Shown: piece after piece, positions 1 through 7,857 of the stretch
Layout: each line of letters opens with the position of its first letter
Numbering within the stretch: the stretch's first letter is position 1
The notes under the pieces: model-generated
Databases searched by the model: none
The model's input: only the letters and a program-made list of their open reading frames with translations
What the model was told of the DNA's origin: nothing
Made by a program: the position numbers and the translations under genes
Assembly: GCA_029194465.1 (NCBI GenBank)
Contig: JARFXS010000029.1
Location: 1-32,653 of the forward strand
Length of the DNA: 32,653 nt
Reading direction: 5' to 3'
Source: Candidatus Nitrosocosmicus sp.
Lineage (GTDB): Archaea; Thermoproteota; Nitrososphaeria; Nitrososphaerales; Nitrososphaeraceae

Positions 1-195
1 CTACTAAGCTAATACGAATTCAGATCCGATAAAAATAATAGAGTTAGTTACACTATTTCACGAAATAAAGATCGTCTTAATCTATCCAAAGCGCCCTAGA
101 TCCAATATTACTTACGTCCTAGGTACGTTAGTAAAAAACAAGGAAAAAATAATTAAGAGAATTATTTAGGAAGGCAATACCGTTTTTACTTCCAT

Positions 196-720
196 CTATT
201 CTAAGAGCCACATATAGTCTGCAAGAATGGGACCTGACTGACTTTTTGTTAAAGCGATACTGTTATTTAAAATCGACAAAGAATCTCCTTCAGTATTATT
301 GAAAAGAGTTATGCCGTTAAATACCCATTTATTATCAATCTGTCTTCCAATGTCTGAAGAAATCCAGGTAATATTTTGTCCATCCGTAGTTTCAATGGTT
401 CCATTTCCTTTTCCCAGGAGTATATCATCTGATATATGTGTGTTCAAATATGTCTGAGTATTGGTCACATTTTCGACACCATTTAATAATCCGTTTTCGA
501 CATACTTTTGTTCTGATACAAAATAGGGTATCAATGATATATTTTTATTGTCCAATAATTTTTCACCATTACCCTCGTATATGGCATTCGATGCATTAAA
601 GAAACTCATTTCCTTACCGTCCCGGACAGGCAATGCTTGAATATTACTAATATATGGAATGAGGAGTAAACTTGTGAGTAGAATAGATGTACCTACTACT
701 GATATTAAATATTTTGACAA
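196..720 (-). CDS. Secreted or membrane-anchored hypothetical protein
   Basis: A 174-residue protein whose family I do not recognise. Residues 1-29 form a short polar start followed by a long hydrophobic stretch and then a polar body, which reads as a signal peptide or single N-terminal membrane anchor, so the body should lie outside the cell. The body is rich in Asn, Thr and Ser (several N-x-S/T sites), has no cysteine and ends in a conserved-looking hydrophobic segment (residues 150-174). The start is TTG; no ATG lies upstream in frame near the promoter. It stands alone, on the same strand as the sugar dehydrogenase that begins about 1.8 kb away. Function is unknown; export is the only supported inference. 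Confidence 0.65.
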   Translation of the reverse strand: MSKYLISVVGTSILLTSLLLIPYISNIQALPVRDGKEMSFFNASNAIYEGNGEKLLDNKNISLIPYFVSEQKYVENGLLNGVENVTNTQTYLNTHISDDILLGKGNGTIETTDGQNITWISSDIGRQIDNKWVFNGITLFNNTEGDSLSILNNSIALTKSQSGPILADYMWLLE

Positions 721-858
721 ACAGATTTACCTTATTTTGTGTGTATATATACTTTATTCAATTTGAAATAATTAGATATAGACTATGTCTTTTTTTGTTA
801 TGTTTTAGAATTATCATATTTGGCTGTAAACATGTTATTATACCTTATACCCTATTAA

Positions 859-2523
859 TCATTCCACTATAATTTCACCCACCATAGATGGATGATAAAT
901 GCAATAATACTGATAGTCACCAGTGTTATCAAAAGTTATACTATAGTGCTGATTTGGTATTATTGCATCCGAATCAAATATCTTCCCCGCATCTGTGTCA
1001 CCATCTAGACCAGATGTAACAGTATGGGAAATAGCATCCCCATTATACCAAGTTACAGTTTGACCTTTTTGTATTTTTACAGGATTTGGTGAATATGACT
1101 TATCTCCATTTATTCCTACAATGGATACGGTTGCAGAGTTATCATTCTCAGTATCGTTAGTTACGATCGTATCCGCGAGTTGACGCTCTTCTCCGGCCAA
1201 GTCGTCTGAAGACGGAAGAATTCTAAACAATGATCCAGTATAGCTTAATACATATAGATATCCATCTGGACCCACCTGAATATCGGTTATCCCGCCAAAG
1301 CCTTGTCCAAAAACTACAGGTTGATTTTCCTTAGGATCATTAACCTCATAGTCTGCTAATGATTTGATATTTCCTAAGGAAGTATCGTTTATGAGTATGC
1401 CATCTCTAGCCTGATTAAGGATAAAACGATATAATAGACCGTTGTTAATATCACCCACAAACATATTATTTTTATATTCTTGTCCTAACTTAGCAGAATT
1501 CAGGAATTTCAATGCAGTGATTCCGATTGGATTTACCCAGTCGAACTTTGGTTCAGCATATGATCCTTTGCCAAAATATACTAGATCATCCGAGGTTGCA
1601 CCCGTACCAAGAAAATCATTCTTTGAAAATCCTTGAATTAATGACCAACCGCTATTAAACCCTGGAAATACCAAATTGATTTCATCACCAGCAGTAGGTC
1701 CATTTTCCGTGTCCCATAGGTTTCCAGTTAACGGGTCAAAATCCATACCAAAGCTATTCCTAATACCCATGGCATAGTAAACATTCAGCGGCAATCCTTT
1801 GCCAAATATGGAACCATCATCTACTACATTTCCGTCCTGTGTAATTCTGAGAATACCTCCAAGACCATTAGGTGCTGGACCGTCCACTATGTTTTGAGCC
1901 TGTGTTCTGTGACCACCGACCTCCCCAATTACATAGTAAATGTTATTATCTGGCCCTATCAAGATCTTACCTCCATTGTGTTCACCTCTACCATTATCGG
2001 GAATAGCGGTTAAATCTAACAAGAGAACAGGATTTATTAATCTACCATCAACAAATTCATAACGATATAGTCTATTCCCCAAAGGATCTGTCTGATCCGT
2101 AAAATCACTGCCATCTACTCCATCCCCAGATTCCGTATAAGACAAGAAAACATACGTTTTCCCATCAACTTGTTTGGATACGGCAATACCCAGTAGACCA
2201 CGTTCAATGGAATTAGCCACGGGTACATCCAGGACTGGTTCGTTTTGTATTTGACCATCAAGTACCCTCATGACTTTTCCTGTTACTTTCTCGGTTACTA
2301 ATATATCGTTGGGTCCTAAAAATGCCATACTGGTGGGGAAGTCTAAACCGTCAGTAATTTTTTCAACAACGAGATTGTCATCTTTAATACTAGGTCCACG
2401 AGGAGCCACTGGTGCTTTTGCGTAAGCGCCAAAGGATAAATGGACGCTGTATGGAATGATTGCTAAGGAAAGTAATATAACTGATGAAATAAAAAAGGAA
2501 AATAAAAGTTTAGTTTTATGCAT
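859..2523 (-). CDS. PQQ-type glucose/sorbosone dehydrogenase fused to a blue-copper (plastocyanin-like) domain
   Basis: A 554-residue exported protein. Residues 1-32 are a signal peptide. Residues about 50-440 match the six-bladed beta-propeller of soluble PQQ-dependent aldose/sorbosone dehydrogenases: the motif RGEHNGG contains the likely catalytic base His182, followed by GIRNSFGMDFDP and WDTENGPTAGDEINL, which in this family line the cofactor and calcium pocket. Residues about 465-554 form a cupredoxin domain with a complete type 1 copper set: His500, then Cys541-x2-His544-x2-Met547. The family oxidises sugars or similar alcohols and passes electrons to an outside acceptor; here the fused copper domain is the obvious first acceptor (inference). 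Start ATG, and the gene appears monocistronic. Whether the host makes PQQ cannot be told from this window, so the cofactor is uncertain. Confidence 0.85.
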   Translation of the reverse strand: MHKTKLLFSFFISSVILLSLAIIPYSVHLSFGAYAKAPVAPRGPSIKDDNLVVEKITDGLDFPTSMAFLGPNDILVTEKVTGKVMRVLDGQIQNEPVLDVPVANSIERGLLGIAVSKQVDGKTYVFLSYTESGDGVDGSDFTDQTDPLGNRLYRYEFVDGRLINPVLLLDLTAIPDNGRGEHNGGKILIGPDNNIYYVIGEVGGHRTQAQNIVDGPAPNGLGGILRITQDGNVVDDGSIFGKGLPLNVYYAMGIRNSFGMDFDPLTGNLWDTENGPTAGDEINLVFPGFNSGWSLIQGFSKNDFLGTGATSDDLVYFGKGSYAEPKFDWVNPIGITALKFLNSAKLGQEYKNNMFVGDINNGLLYRFILNQARDGILINDTSLGNIKSLADYEVNDPKENQPVVFGQGFGGITDIQVGPDGYLYVLSYTGSLFRILPSSDDLAGEERQLADTIVTNDTENDNSATVSIVGINGDKSYSPNPVKIQKGQTVTWYNGDAISHTVTSGLDGDTDAGKIFDSDAIIPNQHYSITFDNTGDYQYYCIYHPSMVGEIIVE

Positions 2524-2798
2524 AGTTTATCTCTATTTATAGTAGATTAAAGTTTACCGATCACTATTTTTAGCCCAATTTGAATAGGAATTATTTGCAA
2601 GTCTGCTATTTCAAAAAATAGTTATTAAACATTATTGTCATATAGTACAGCAAATCATAGAACTAATTAGTACAAGCTTATAAATAAAATTGTTTTACAA
2701 TATAATAAAGGCGACAATAATCAACGTGGGAAAAAAACATAATCAGCGTGAGTAGTGGAATAAAAATCAAACAGGGTTGATACTAGTTTGATGGCCGA

Positions 2799-3623
2799 TT
2801 ACTTTAAAGTATACACCTTGTAAGGATTCCCTGTTTTTATGTCAATATATTTCCAATCGCTATTATCAAAATTGACCTGCTTAAAATTCGTTTGAATCTG
2901 TGGATGTAGTAATTTATAAACATTTTCTCCAACAGATATTTCATTGGGTGATGTAATAGATGTAATTTTCGAAGTCACATTCATTGTGTATCCCAAAATA
3001 TCAACCTGAGAACTCCTATCATAACCATATTGGAATACTATGTTTTCTCCTTCGTCGATACCAATTTTGACGGAAAGACTCGGGTAATCATGTTTACTTA
3101 GAATAGGATTGATACCATCCTTAAGGATATTAATCATGGACTCAGCGCATCTGAATGCGTTATCACATGTTAGATATTTGTTGAATCCAGAAGGAAAAAA
3201 AGCGATAACCGCGTCACCTGCATATTTTAGAACATATCCATTAAGACTCTCTATGGCTGAGGACATTTCATGGGAAAATGCCCTTACAACCGTGACTAAT
3301 TTTTCTACCGGCAAGGTCATGCTCATCTTAGTGGAGCCGACCAAGTCTGCATACATAACTACCAATGATACTTTAGAATCTACGTGTCTTAGCAAATAGT
3401 CTTGGCCTCTTTTAATAGATGTGTTGTATCGATATCTTTCTTTTATTGCCCCCCATAATCGATCTTGCCTCAAATTGACCAAAGTCTTCAGATCAAAAAT
3501 TTCTGTTTCCTTTTCATTCTGGTTAGTCTTTTTGTAAATAATGTCTTCTAGAACCCTTCTGTCTTCATCATCTAGCTTGTCGTTATCTATACGCTTATCC
3601 GAGTCCGTATTCTCTCCCTTCAA
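2799..3623 (-). CDS. Class III adenylate/guanylate cyclase domain protein
   Basis: A 274-residue soluble protein. Residues 1-80 are charged and probably helical. Residues about 84-245 form a class III nucleotide cyclase homology domain. The two metal-binding aspartates are present (Asp93 in YADLVGSTK and Asp137 in KYAGDAV), and the adenine-selecting pair Lys133 and Asp208 (in VDILGYTMN) suggests ATP as substrate. The transition-state pair is Asn215 but Lys219 where canonical enzymes have Arg, so activity may be low or altered. No membrane segment or sensor domain is attached, unlike many bacterial cyclases; the N-terminal region could mediate dimerisation. Start is TTG with no clear ribosome-binding site. 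It is transcribed alone, with several hundred non-coding bases upstream. Domain assignment is firm; product (cAMP or other) is inferred. Confidence 0.82.
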   Translation of the reverse strand: MKGENTDSDKRIDNDKLDDEDRRVLEDIIYKKTNQNEKETEIFDLKTLVNLRQDRLWGAIKERYRYNTSIKRGQDYLLRHVDSKVSLVVMYADLVGSTKMSMTLPVEKLVTVVRAFSHEMSSAIESLNGYVLKYAGDAVIAFFPSGFNKYLTCDNAFRCAESMINILKDGINPILSKHDYPSLSVKIGIDEGENIVFQYGYDRSSQVDILGYTMNVTSKITSITSPNEISVGENVYKLLHPQIQTNFKQVNFDNSDWKYIDIKTGNPYKVYTLK

Positions 3624-4200
3624 AGAGTAAATTCTAAAATCATGCTTTAAAAAGATTTTTAGAATATGTATTAACTTCTGGACAATTTCCTTTTGATTGA
3701 AAATCGTTTGCTACATGAAGTCGACGTCGACTCACATAAAAAACACATATCGATTCTTGATTTATCTTTTGACATGCCTATCAAAGGCGATTTCAGAAAG
3801 AGAATTTTCAATTTCTCTTAAAGTCATTCATGAAGATTATGCTGGTATTGACTTAAGAAAATTACTATAACTATTACTGTGGTAACGATAAAAAATTCTT
3901 TATGTTGTCAAACATGAAGATTAATTGATAGAAAAAGTGAAATCAATTCATCAAAGGATATTTTAATTTACGTCTGTATTTCCTTCACTTCTGACCACTC
4001 ATCAGCTTCTTAGTATCTATAAAAGTAAAGTGCAGCAATGGTCAAGTCTTAATTATATTAATAAATAGATTGTGGTACAACCGCTACGATGATCCAATTA
4101 TAGGGTCCCTCTTGTTTTTGATCTGACCTTAAATTGAATTTATTATACTAATCCAAAATGAGTCTGTCTTGGATCAAAAAATAGATTGTTTCTTTTTTTG
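3624..4200. other. Non-coding spacer with a GC-rich palindrome
   Basis: About 580 bases without a convincing gene. It is AT-rich apart from a perfect 14-base palindrome at 3719-3732 (listed separately), lying roughly 100 bases upstream of the cyclase start. Confidence 0.6.
3719..3732. promoter_or_regulatory. Perfect 14-bp palindrome AGTCGACGTCGACT
   Basis: A gap-free inverted repeat in the leader of the cyclase gene. It is much more GC-rich than its surroundings. It could be an operator for a dimeric regulator, but nothing else shows this. Confidence 0.35.
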
Positions 4201-4557
4201 TTACTCGCTAACTATTTTGAGAGTTTTACTAATGATATTTCCGTGATCTGCATCAACTTCGGTAGTCACCACAAGGAGATGATCATCATCATCCAATGGA
4301 ATGGTTATTCTTTTCAATTTTTCATATTCTGTCATTGCATATATTCCCCTTCCCGTTTTACTAGTTAGTGTTTTTCGCAGTCCCCATCTACCCAATGCTT
4401 GCAAATTAGATTTTTGTGATTCTTGAGGCGAAAGTAGACTTGGTTTCCCATCTCTCATGCCGCCATACTTTGTTTCACCGGTTTCATCACAAATGCCTGC
4501 AAAACGAACTTTTGGATCGATATCTAAAACTTTCTTACAAATCTGATCATAATCCAT
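4201..4557 (-). CDS. Small conserved-looking archaeal protein, function unknown
   Basis: A 118-residue soluble protein. The first part (residues 1-35, with IDPKVRFAGICDETGE) followed by GGMRDGK resembles small thaumarchaeal proteins of the profilin/roadblock-like sort that occur in several copies per genome; this resemblance is from memory and weak. A central basic stretch (RWGLRKTLTSKTGRG) leads into a strand-rich C-terminal half that includes a DDDDHLLVVTTE segment. There is no signal peptide or membrane segment. The start is ATG at the end of a 400-base AT-rich spacer, and the gene seems to be transcribed alone. The codon pattern and lack of low-complexity sequence support a real gene. No function is proposed. 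Confidence 0.65.
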   Translation of the reverse strand: MDYDQICKKVLDIDPKVRFAGICDETGETKYGGMRDGKPSLLSPQESQKSNLQALGRWGLRKTLTSKTGRGIYAMTEYEKLKRITIPLDDDDHLLVVTTEVDADHGNIISKTLKIVSE

Positions 4558-4907
4558 GGCTATATAGATAAATGGCTCGTATTAAACATATCATAAAATT
4601 ATAATAATATATGATTTTGAACTGGTATTATCCGAATTTTAGTTTATTTATTTAAAAGCCATTCAAAATTCATAATCTTATACCTATATGATCTTCAAAA
4701 TAGTGCGACAATTTGTATTTTGATCTAAGATTAGTTGATAATTAAACATAAATTTGGATGAACTTGTATAGCAGTGTCATATTTCAGAGGTATAATAAGT
4801 CTGGATGAAAATTCTAAGTCTAGTCTTTATTGTTTAGTTGATATATTTTCTAATCTTTCCCTCAAATTCCTACCGGATTTTTTCTAATTTTTTTAGATCG
4901 ATTTTCT
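4558..4907. other. AT-rich intergenic spacer
   Basis: About 350 bases between two divergently transcribed genes. No ORF of note, hairpin or repeat was seen before the conserved element that starts at 4908. Confidence 0.5.
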
Positions 4908-4963
4908 GATTCTAAAAATGCTAGAATATTAGAGTATTGCAATCAGTTAGCAAATTCAATATA
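4908..4963 (+). promoter_or_regulatory. Conserved 56-bp upstream element of the curlin-like gene (copy 1)
   Basis: This 56-base block matches 31828-31883, upstream of the other curlin-like gene, at 47 of 56 positions without gaps. It contains a tandem 8-base repeat (AGAATATT AGAGTATT) whose two variants appear in swapped order in the other copy. It ends in an AT-rich stretch (about 4957-4966) that could act as a TATA box about 25 bases before the ATG at 4986, so transcription may start at or next to the start codon. Likely function (inference): a shared activator or repressor site plus core promoter. Confidence 0.65.
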
Positions 4964-4985
4964 TTTTTTGTATTGTATGACTGGT

Positions 4986-5420
4986 ATGAATAAAACAAAT
5001 ATTCACAACAAAAACAAAAAACTCTTTGTCGCATCAATTGCAGTAGTGGTAGCATTAGCTCTTTTTGTCAGTCCAATGCTAAATGTAGATGATGCTTTAG
5101 CCACACACAACAAGAAAAATATAGCAAAACAGTCTATAGATCAATCACAATCATCAAACCAAAATGCACAATGTGTATCAGGTGTAACTACCTTTATCTC
5201 ATGCAACAATGTCAGCTTCCAACACCAAAAGAATAGTGGAAACAATGCATTAGCACAAAGTGGACAGGGTGGAAACTCTGCAGAACAAAGTATCAGCCAA
5301 TCTCAATCCTCCAGCCAAAACAGCCAAGTAGTATCTGGTGGAGACACAATCGGTTCAGGTAACAACATTAACGTCCAAAGTCAAGAAAACACAGGAAGTA
5401 ACGCATTAGCACAAGGATAA
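4986..5420 (+). CDS. Secreted curlin-like Gln/Asn/Ser-rich repeat protein (copy 1)
   Basis: A secreted low-complexity protein of about 144 residues. The start is placed at ATG 4986, which gives a basic N-terminus (MNKTNIHNKNKK) before a hydrophobic core ending near DDALA, a typical signal peptide; in-frame TTG 4968 and ATG 4977 are alternatives. The mature part holds two repeats of about 50 residues with the pattern Q-S-I-x-Q-S-Q-S-S-x-Q-N, then a VSG turn, then NN-x-(N/S), and finally N-(S/T)-G-x-N-A-L-A-Q. The spacing of Gln and Asn resembles curlin repeats of amyloid fibre subunits, suggesting an extracellular beta-solenoid or fibre (inference). The first repeat has a Cys pair (CVSG...SCNN); in the second both Cys are replaced (Val and Gly). 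A paralogue lies at 31933. No curli secretion or nucleator gene is nearby. Confidence 0.75.
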   Translation: MNKTNIHNKNKKLFVASIAVVVALALFVSPMLNVDDALATHNKKNIAKQSIDQSQSSNQNAQCVSGVTTFISCNNVSFQHQKNSGNNALAQSGQGGNSAEQSISQSQSSSQNSQVVSGGDTIGSGNNINVQSQENTGSNALAQG

Positions 5421-5428
5421 TTCTAAGT

Positions 5429-5442
5429 CTTTTTATTTTTTA
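5429..5442 (+). terminator. T-rich stretch after the curlin-like gene
   Basis: Two T runs (five and six bases) begin about 10 bases after the stop codon. Archaeal terminators are often simple T tracts on the coding strand, so this is a plausible stop for the single-gene transcript. Confidence 0.4.
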
Positions 5443-5475
5443 GAAAACGTTGACCAAAAACAAAGGAAATAGAAA

Positions 5476-5673
5476 ATGCACAATATAGATTCTTGTAGAA
5501 AATGTGGATCCATTTTAGAACCGCATCAAATATGCATGAATGTATCCAATTCTTCATGCGAAGAAATCATTGCTTGGAGCTGTCTTAATTGTAATAATAT
5601 GGAAGAACATTTTCATGGTAACCATCATTTCTTATCTGACTCGATTGACAATTGTCTAACAAGAATTTGTTAG
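5476..5673 (+). CDS. Small Cys/His-rich zinc-ribbon-like protein
   Basis: A 65-residue protein with six spaced cysteines before the tail: Cys7-x2-Cys10, Cys21, Cys28 and Cys36-x2-Cys39, plus a seventh near the C-terminus, and a His-rich stretch (EEHFHGNHH) after the second CxxC pair. The two CxxC knuckles separated by about 25 residues resemble a zinc ribbon; metal binding is inferred. There is no signal peptide, so it should be cytoplasmic. It lies 55 bases after the curlin-like gene on the same strand, with a T tract between, so co-transcription is uncertain. Start is ATG with only a weak purine-rich leader. It could be a nucleic-acid-binding or metal-handling protein; no specific role is claimed. 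Confidence 0.6.
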   Translation: MHNIDSCRKCGSILEPHQICMNVSNSSCEEIIAWSCLNCNNMEEHFHGNHHFLSDSIDNCLTRIC

Positions 5674-6097
5674 TTACCTCCACAGATACTAATAAAAAAA
5701 ATTATAGTTACTTACGGATGAGTTTGTAATTAAGGTGAGTATTACTCTTCTAATTGACTTAAACCGTGGATTTTTAAAATCTTATTGTTTGATCAATTTT
5801 AACCTGCCAAAATAGTTAATAAATTGAAATTCCGATCATGGTCCCGTTTGTAAAATTTCATCTTTGTGCAGATGACTGATATTGTGTTTTTTGCAGTCTA
5901 TCTTTTTGGTCTGCTCAAATCACCGAATATTGTAAAGGAAGTAGAACTAGCCGCTATTATGATGGTTTTTCTTTCTTTACCCCATTTATAACCATTTAAT
6001 GCCGTGACCTACATTGAATATTAATGGAAAAAAGTGGAAACAATATCGTACTTCAGATCTTTGCTCATCCCTCAATTAATTAAGAACATCAAAAAAT
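5674..6097. other. Intergenic spacer
   Basis: About 420 AT-rich bases with no convincing ORF on either strand. Nothing structural was seen until the conserved promoter block that begins at 6098. Confidence 0.5.
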
Positions 6098-6179
6098 GAT
6101 ATTGGATATACGATATATATAAATACGACTTAATCTCTATGTATCGTATGTCCGATGGAATGGATAGGGAGGTGAAATA
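6098..6179 (+). promoter_or_regulatory. Shared promoter/operator of the CxC coiled-coil genes (copy 1)
   Basis: These 82 bases match 30759-30840 at 69 of 82 positions with no gap, ending at the same distance from the start codon. Visible parts: a TATA-like tract (6113-6125, within CGATATATATAAATAC), an inverted repeat ATACGATA at 6108-6115 and TATCGTAT at 6142-6149 that brackets the expected transcription start, and a strong Shine-Dalgarno sequence GGAGGTGA at 6168-6175. Because copy 2 sits next to a padR gene, PadR is the natural candidate to bind both (inference). Confidence 0.65.
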
Positions 6180-6180
6180 A
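6139..6180 (+). CDS. Possible 13-codon leader ORF overlapping the next start (TAATG)
   Basis: Reads MYRMSDGMDREVK and stops at TAA, whose last A is the A of the downstream ATG. The other copy (30800-30841) encodes MYRMSDGMDEGVE with the same overlap. The first nine residues are identical and the single base change among those codons is silent (GGA/GGT). It may be a leader peptide giving translational coupling, or its DNA may be conserved only as operator and Shine-Dalgarno sequence. No expression evidence is available. Confidence 0.3.
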   Translation: MYRMSDGMDREVK

Positions 6181-6329
6181 TGGGTTACGGTTGCTATGGA
6201 TCAAGCTATACTAGAAGAACCTTTCTAACTAAAGAAGAGAAAATTCAACTATTGAAGGAGTATCATCAAGATTTGAAAAGAGAGGTTCAAGGAGTAGAAG
6301 AGAGAATAAAGGAATTAGAGGTAAATTAA
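6180..6329 (+). CDS. 49-aa CxC/coiled-coil small protein (DUF5320-like), copy 1
   Basis: A small protein starting MGYGCYGSSYTRR, followed by a conserved helical part (FLTKEEKIQLLKEY) and a charged heptad-like tail rich in Glu, Lys and Leu, so residues about 15-48 should form a coiled coil. The N-terminus with Gly/Tyr/Cys and the FLT(K/R)EEK motif resemble the small DUF5320-type proteins that often accompany PadR regulators; this family link is from memory. The start is well set by GGAGGTGA four bases upstream of ATG. The copy at 30841 has the same layout but two N-terminal cysteines (CxC) where this one has a single Cys. No padR lies next to this copy, so it may be a distant member of that regulon. 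Function unknown. Confidence 0.75.
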   Translation: MGYGCYGSSYTRRTFLTKEEKIQLLKEYHQDLKREVQGVEERIKELEVN

Positions 6330-6681
6330 TCTCTATTTCATATTTGTTTTACGCTGGCTTATCCAAATAAGATGGTAAAGAGTTACTATTATAGTCAAAG
6401 GTTATAGAGATCAAGCCGTCTTAATTGTCTATTGTTGTGATGTGCTTATTTGATGAACATTTCTTTTTTTACAAATTTTGATTTTTGTTTGTTTATTCTA
6501 ATTTTCTTTCAAAAAATGAGTAGAGTAATCAGTATTTAATGTATGTTGCGTAATGTTTTTCATGAAAAATTGCAATATATGGCTTAAAAAAAGAGGTACA
6601 GATGACCAGTGCTAAATAGAACCAGGCTTAATCACTGTGAAATTCAACATGGAAAATAAAAATGGTTAAGGTGTAATTGAA
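6330..6681. other. Intergenic spacer
   Basis: About 350 bases, AT-rich, with no ORF or hairpin that stands out. It ends in the ribosome-binding site of chaB (AAGGTG at about 6668-6673). Confidence 0.5.
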
Positions 6682-6939
6682 ATGCCTGAAAAAGACAAAA
6701 AGAAAAAAGAGGACGACATCAAATTATCTGATGCAACAGAGAAAAGAATAGATCAGCTGCCGGAACACGCTCAGCATATTTTTAAGAAGGTGCATACTAG
6801 CGCCTTGAAACAATATGAAAACCCCGGGAAGAGGAGAGGTGGTGCAAAGGAGGATGTAGAAGAAGTGGCTCACAAAGTAGCTTGGGCTGCTGTGAAGAAA
6901 GAATACAAGAAACAGGGTGATGAATGGGTTAAGAAATAA
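6682..6939 (+). CDS. chaB: ChaB family protein
   Basis: An 85-residue soluble protein matching the ChaB family over its length: LPEHAQHIFKKVHTSAL (residues about 27-43) followed by the highly typical EEVAHKVAWAAVKKEYKK (about 60-77). The first 20 residues are a Lys/Asp/Glu-rich lead not needed for the fold. In Escherichia coli ChaB is linked by name to cation transport, but the family is small, widespread and without proven biochemical function, so no role is assigned. The start ATG is supported by AAGGTG eight bases upstream. It is followed directly by a T-run terminator and is transcribed alone, convergent with the secreted protein gene downstream. Confidence 0.85.
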   Translation: MPEKDKKKKEDDIKLSDATEKRIDQLPEHAQHIFKKVHTSALKQYENPGKRRGGAKEDVEEVAHKVAWAAVKKEYKKQGDEWVKK

Positions 6940-6952
6940 ACGCCTACATGGC

Positions 6953-6959
6953 TTTTTTT
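6953..6959 (+). terminator. T7 run after chaB
   Basis: Seven T residues about 14 bases after the stop, followed by further T-rich sequence to 6980. It is consistent with an archaeal T-tract terminator in the space between two convergent genes. Confidence 0.45.
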
Positions 6960-7063
6960 GTGAATTTCTTTTTTGATTTTTGATCAACTCAGACGGATCG
7001 TCTAAACATGATACCCAAAATCTCGTTCTGATGTGAACTTGGTTTGTAATAAAGTTAAACAAC

Positions 7064-7570
7064 CTAGTGGAACAGATTACCAAATAGGTTGGATATCAAA
7101 TTATTATCCTTGGGGACCAATTGTGGTATTATTATATTAAATGAGCTTACAGTAAAAGGGATAGAATTATTGTATAACCGTAAGATGACTTCATGTTCTC
7201 CTTCGACAGGGAAAAAATAATCCACAGAAACTTTGCCATTTATTATTGGAAAAAATTTATTTTCAAATTTATATAGTCTTCCATCTTGATCGGTTATTGT
7301 TATCTTTGCACTAGCATTGTTGAGAAAACCTTGGTTATCCAATTTTTTTACTTCAAAGTTGATTTTTGTCGTCTGATCAATTATAGGCATTTGAGGAGTT
7401 AATGACATTGTTACATTGAGATTATCACGTTTACTTATCCATGTACTGTTAACAATGGGATTAACGTTGATTTTATTATTTTGGGAAAAGACGAAATTTG
7501 GAAATTTGGCGTAATTAAGAATCAATAACATTACCAAGATAGTTAATGTAAGTTTGGAAAAAGAGTTCAT
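7064..7570 (-). CDS. Secreted beta-sandwich-like hypothetical protein
   Basis: A 168-residue protein when started at ATG 7570; an in-frame TTG at 7585 would add five residues. Residues 1-30 form a signal peptide with a long hydrophobic core. The rest reads like a single immunoglobulin-like or YtkA-like beta-sandwich: alternating strands (NLNVTMSLTP, TKINFEVKKL, AKITITDQDGRLYKF, GKVSVDYFFPVEGEHEVILRLY) typical of exported thaumarchaeal proteins that precede or accompany copper proteins. There is no Cys and no clear metal site. The C-terminal part (NLISNLFGNLF) is hydrophobic. It converges with chaB and has no operon partner. Function is unknown; the beta-sandwich idea is based on pattern only. 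Confidence 0.62.
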   Translation of the reverse strand: MNSFSKLTLTILVMLLILNYAKFPNFVFSQNNKINVNPIVNSTWISKRDNLNVTMSLTPQMPIIDQTTKINFEVKKLDNQGFLNNASAKITITDQDGRLYKFENKFFPIINGKVSVDYFFPVEGEHEVILRLYNNSIPFTVSSFNIIIPQLVPKDNNLISNLFGNLFH

Positions 7571-7857
7571 ATGATTAGATTGCAAAGACCCTGCTTATAT
7601 GATGTTTGGTAATGGGGTAAGAAACGATCATTATGATACATATTTTTCATCCGGTACGAATACCATACATTGCGTTTATTCAAGTAATATGATTCAAATA
7701 CTCTGTCAAATACCATCGAATAGTTAAGAGTAATTTCATGGATTAAGAAAATCCAAATTTAAATGATTCTCAATTTCTTGATATTTATTAAAAATTATAT
7801 ATGTTTTTCAATATTAAAAGGAATTGATTGATGAATTAATATGATTATACTAATCAA

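Noticed and set aside
1..195. Possible upstream gene or promoter at the window start
   Set aside because: No ORF or clear signal could be read in these bases; too short and AT-rich to judge.
1442..1636. Plus-strand ORF within the sugar dehydrogenase
   Set aside because: Antisense to a conserved coding region with no independent support.
6724..7083. 119-codon minus-strand ORF over chaB
   Set aside because: Antisense to a firmly identified ChaB gene; composition is that of a shadow.
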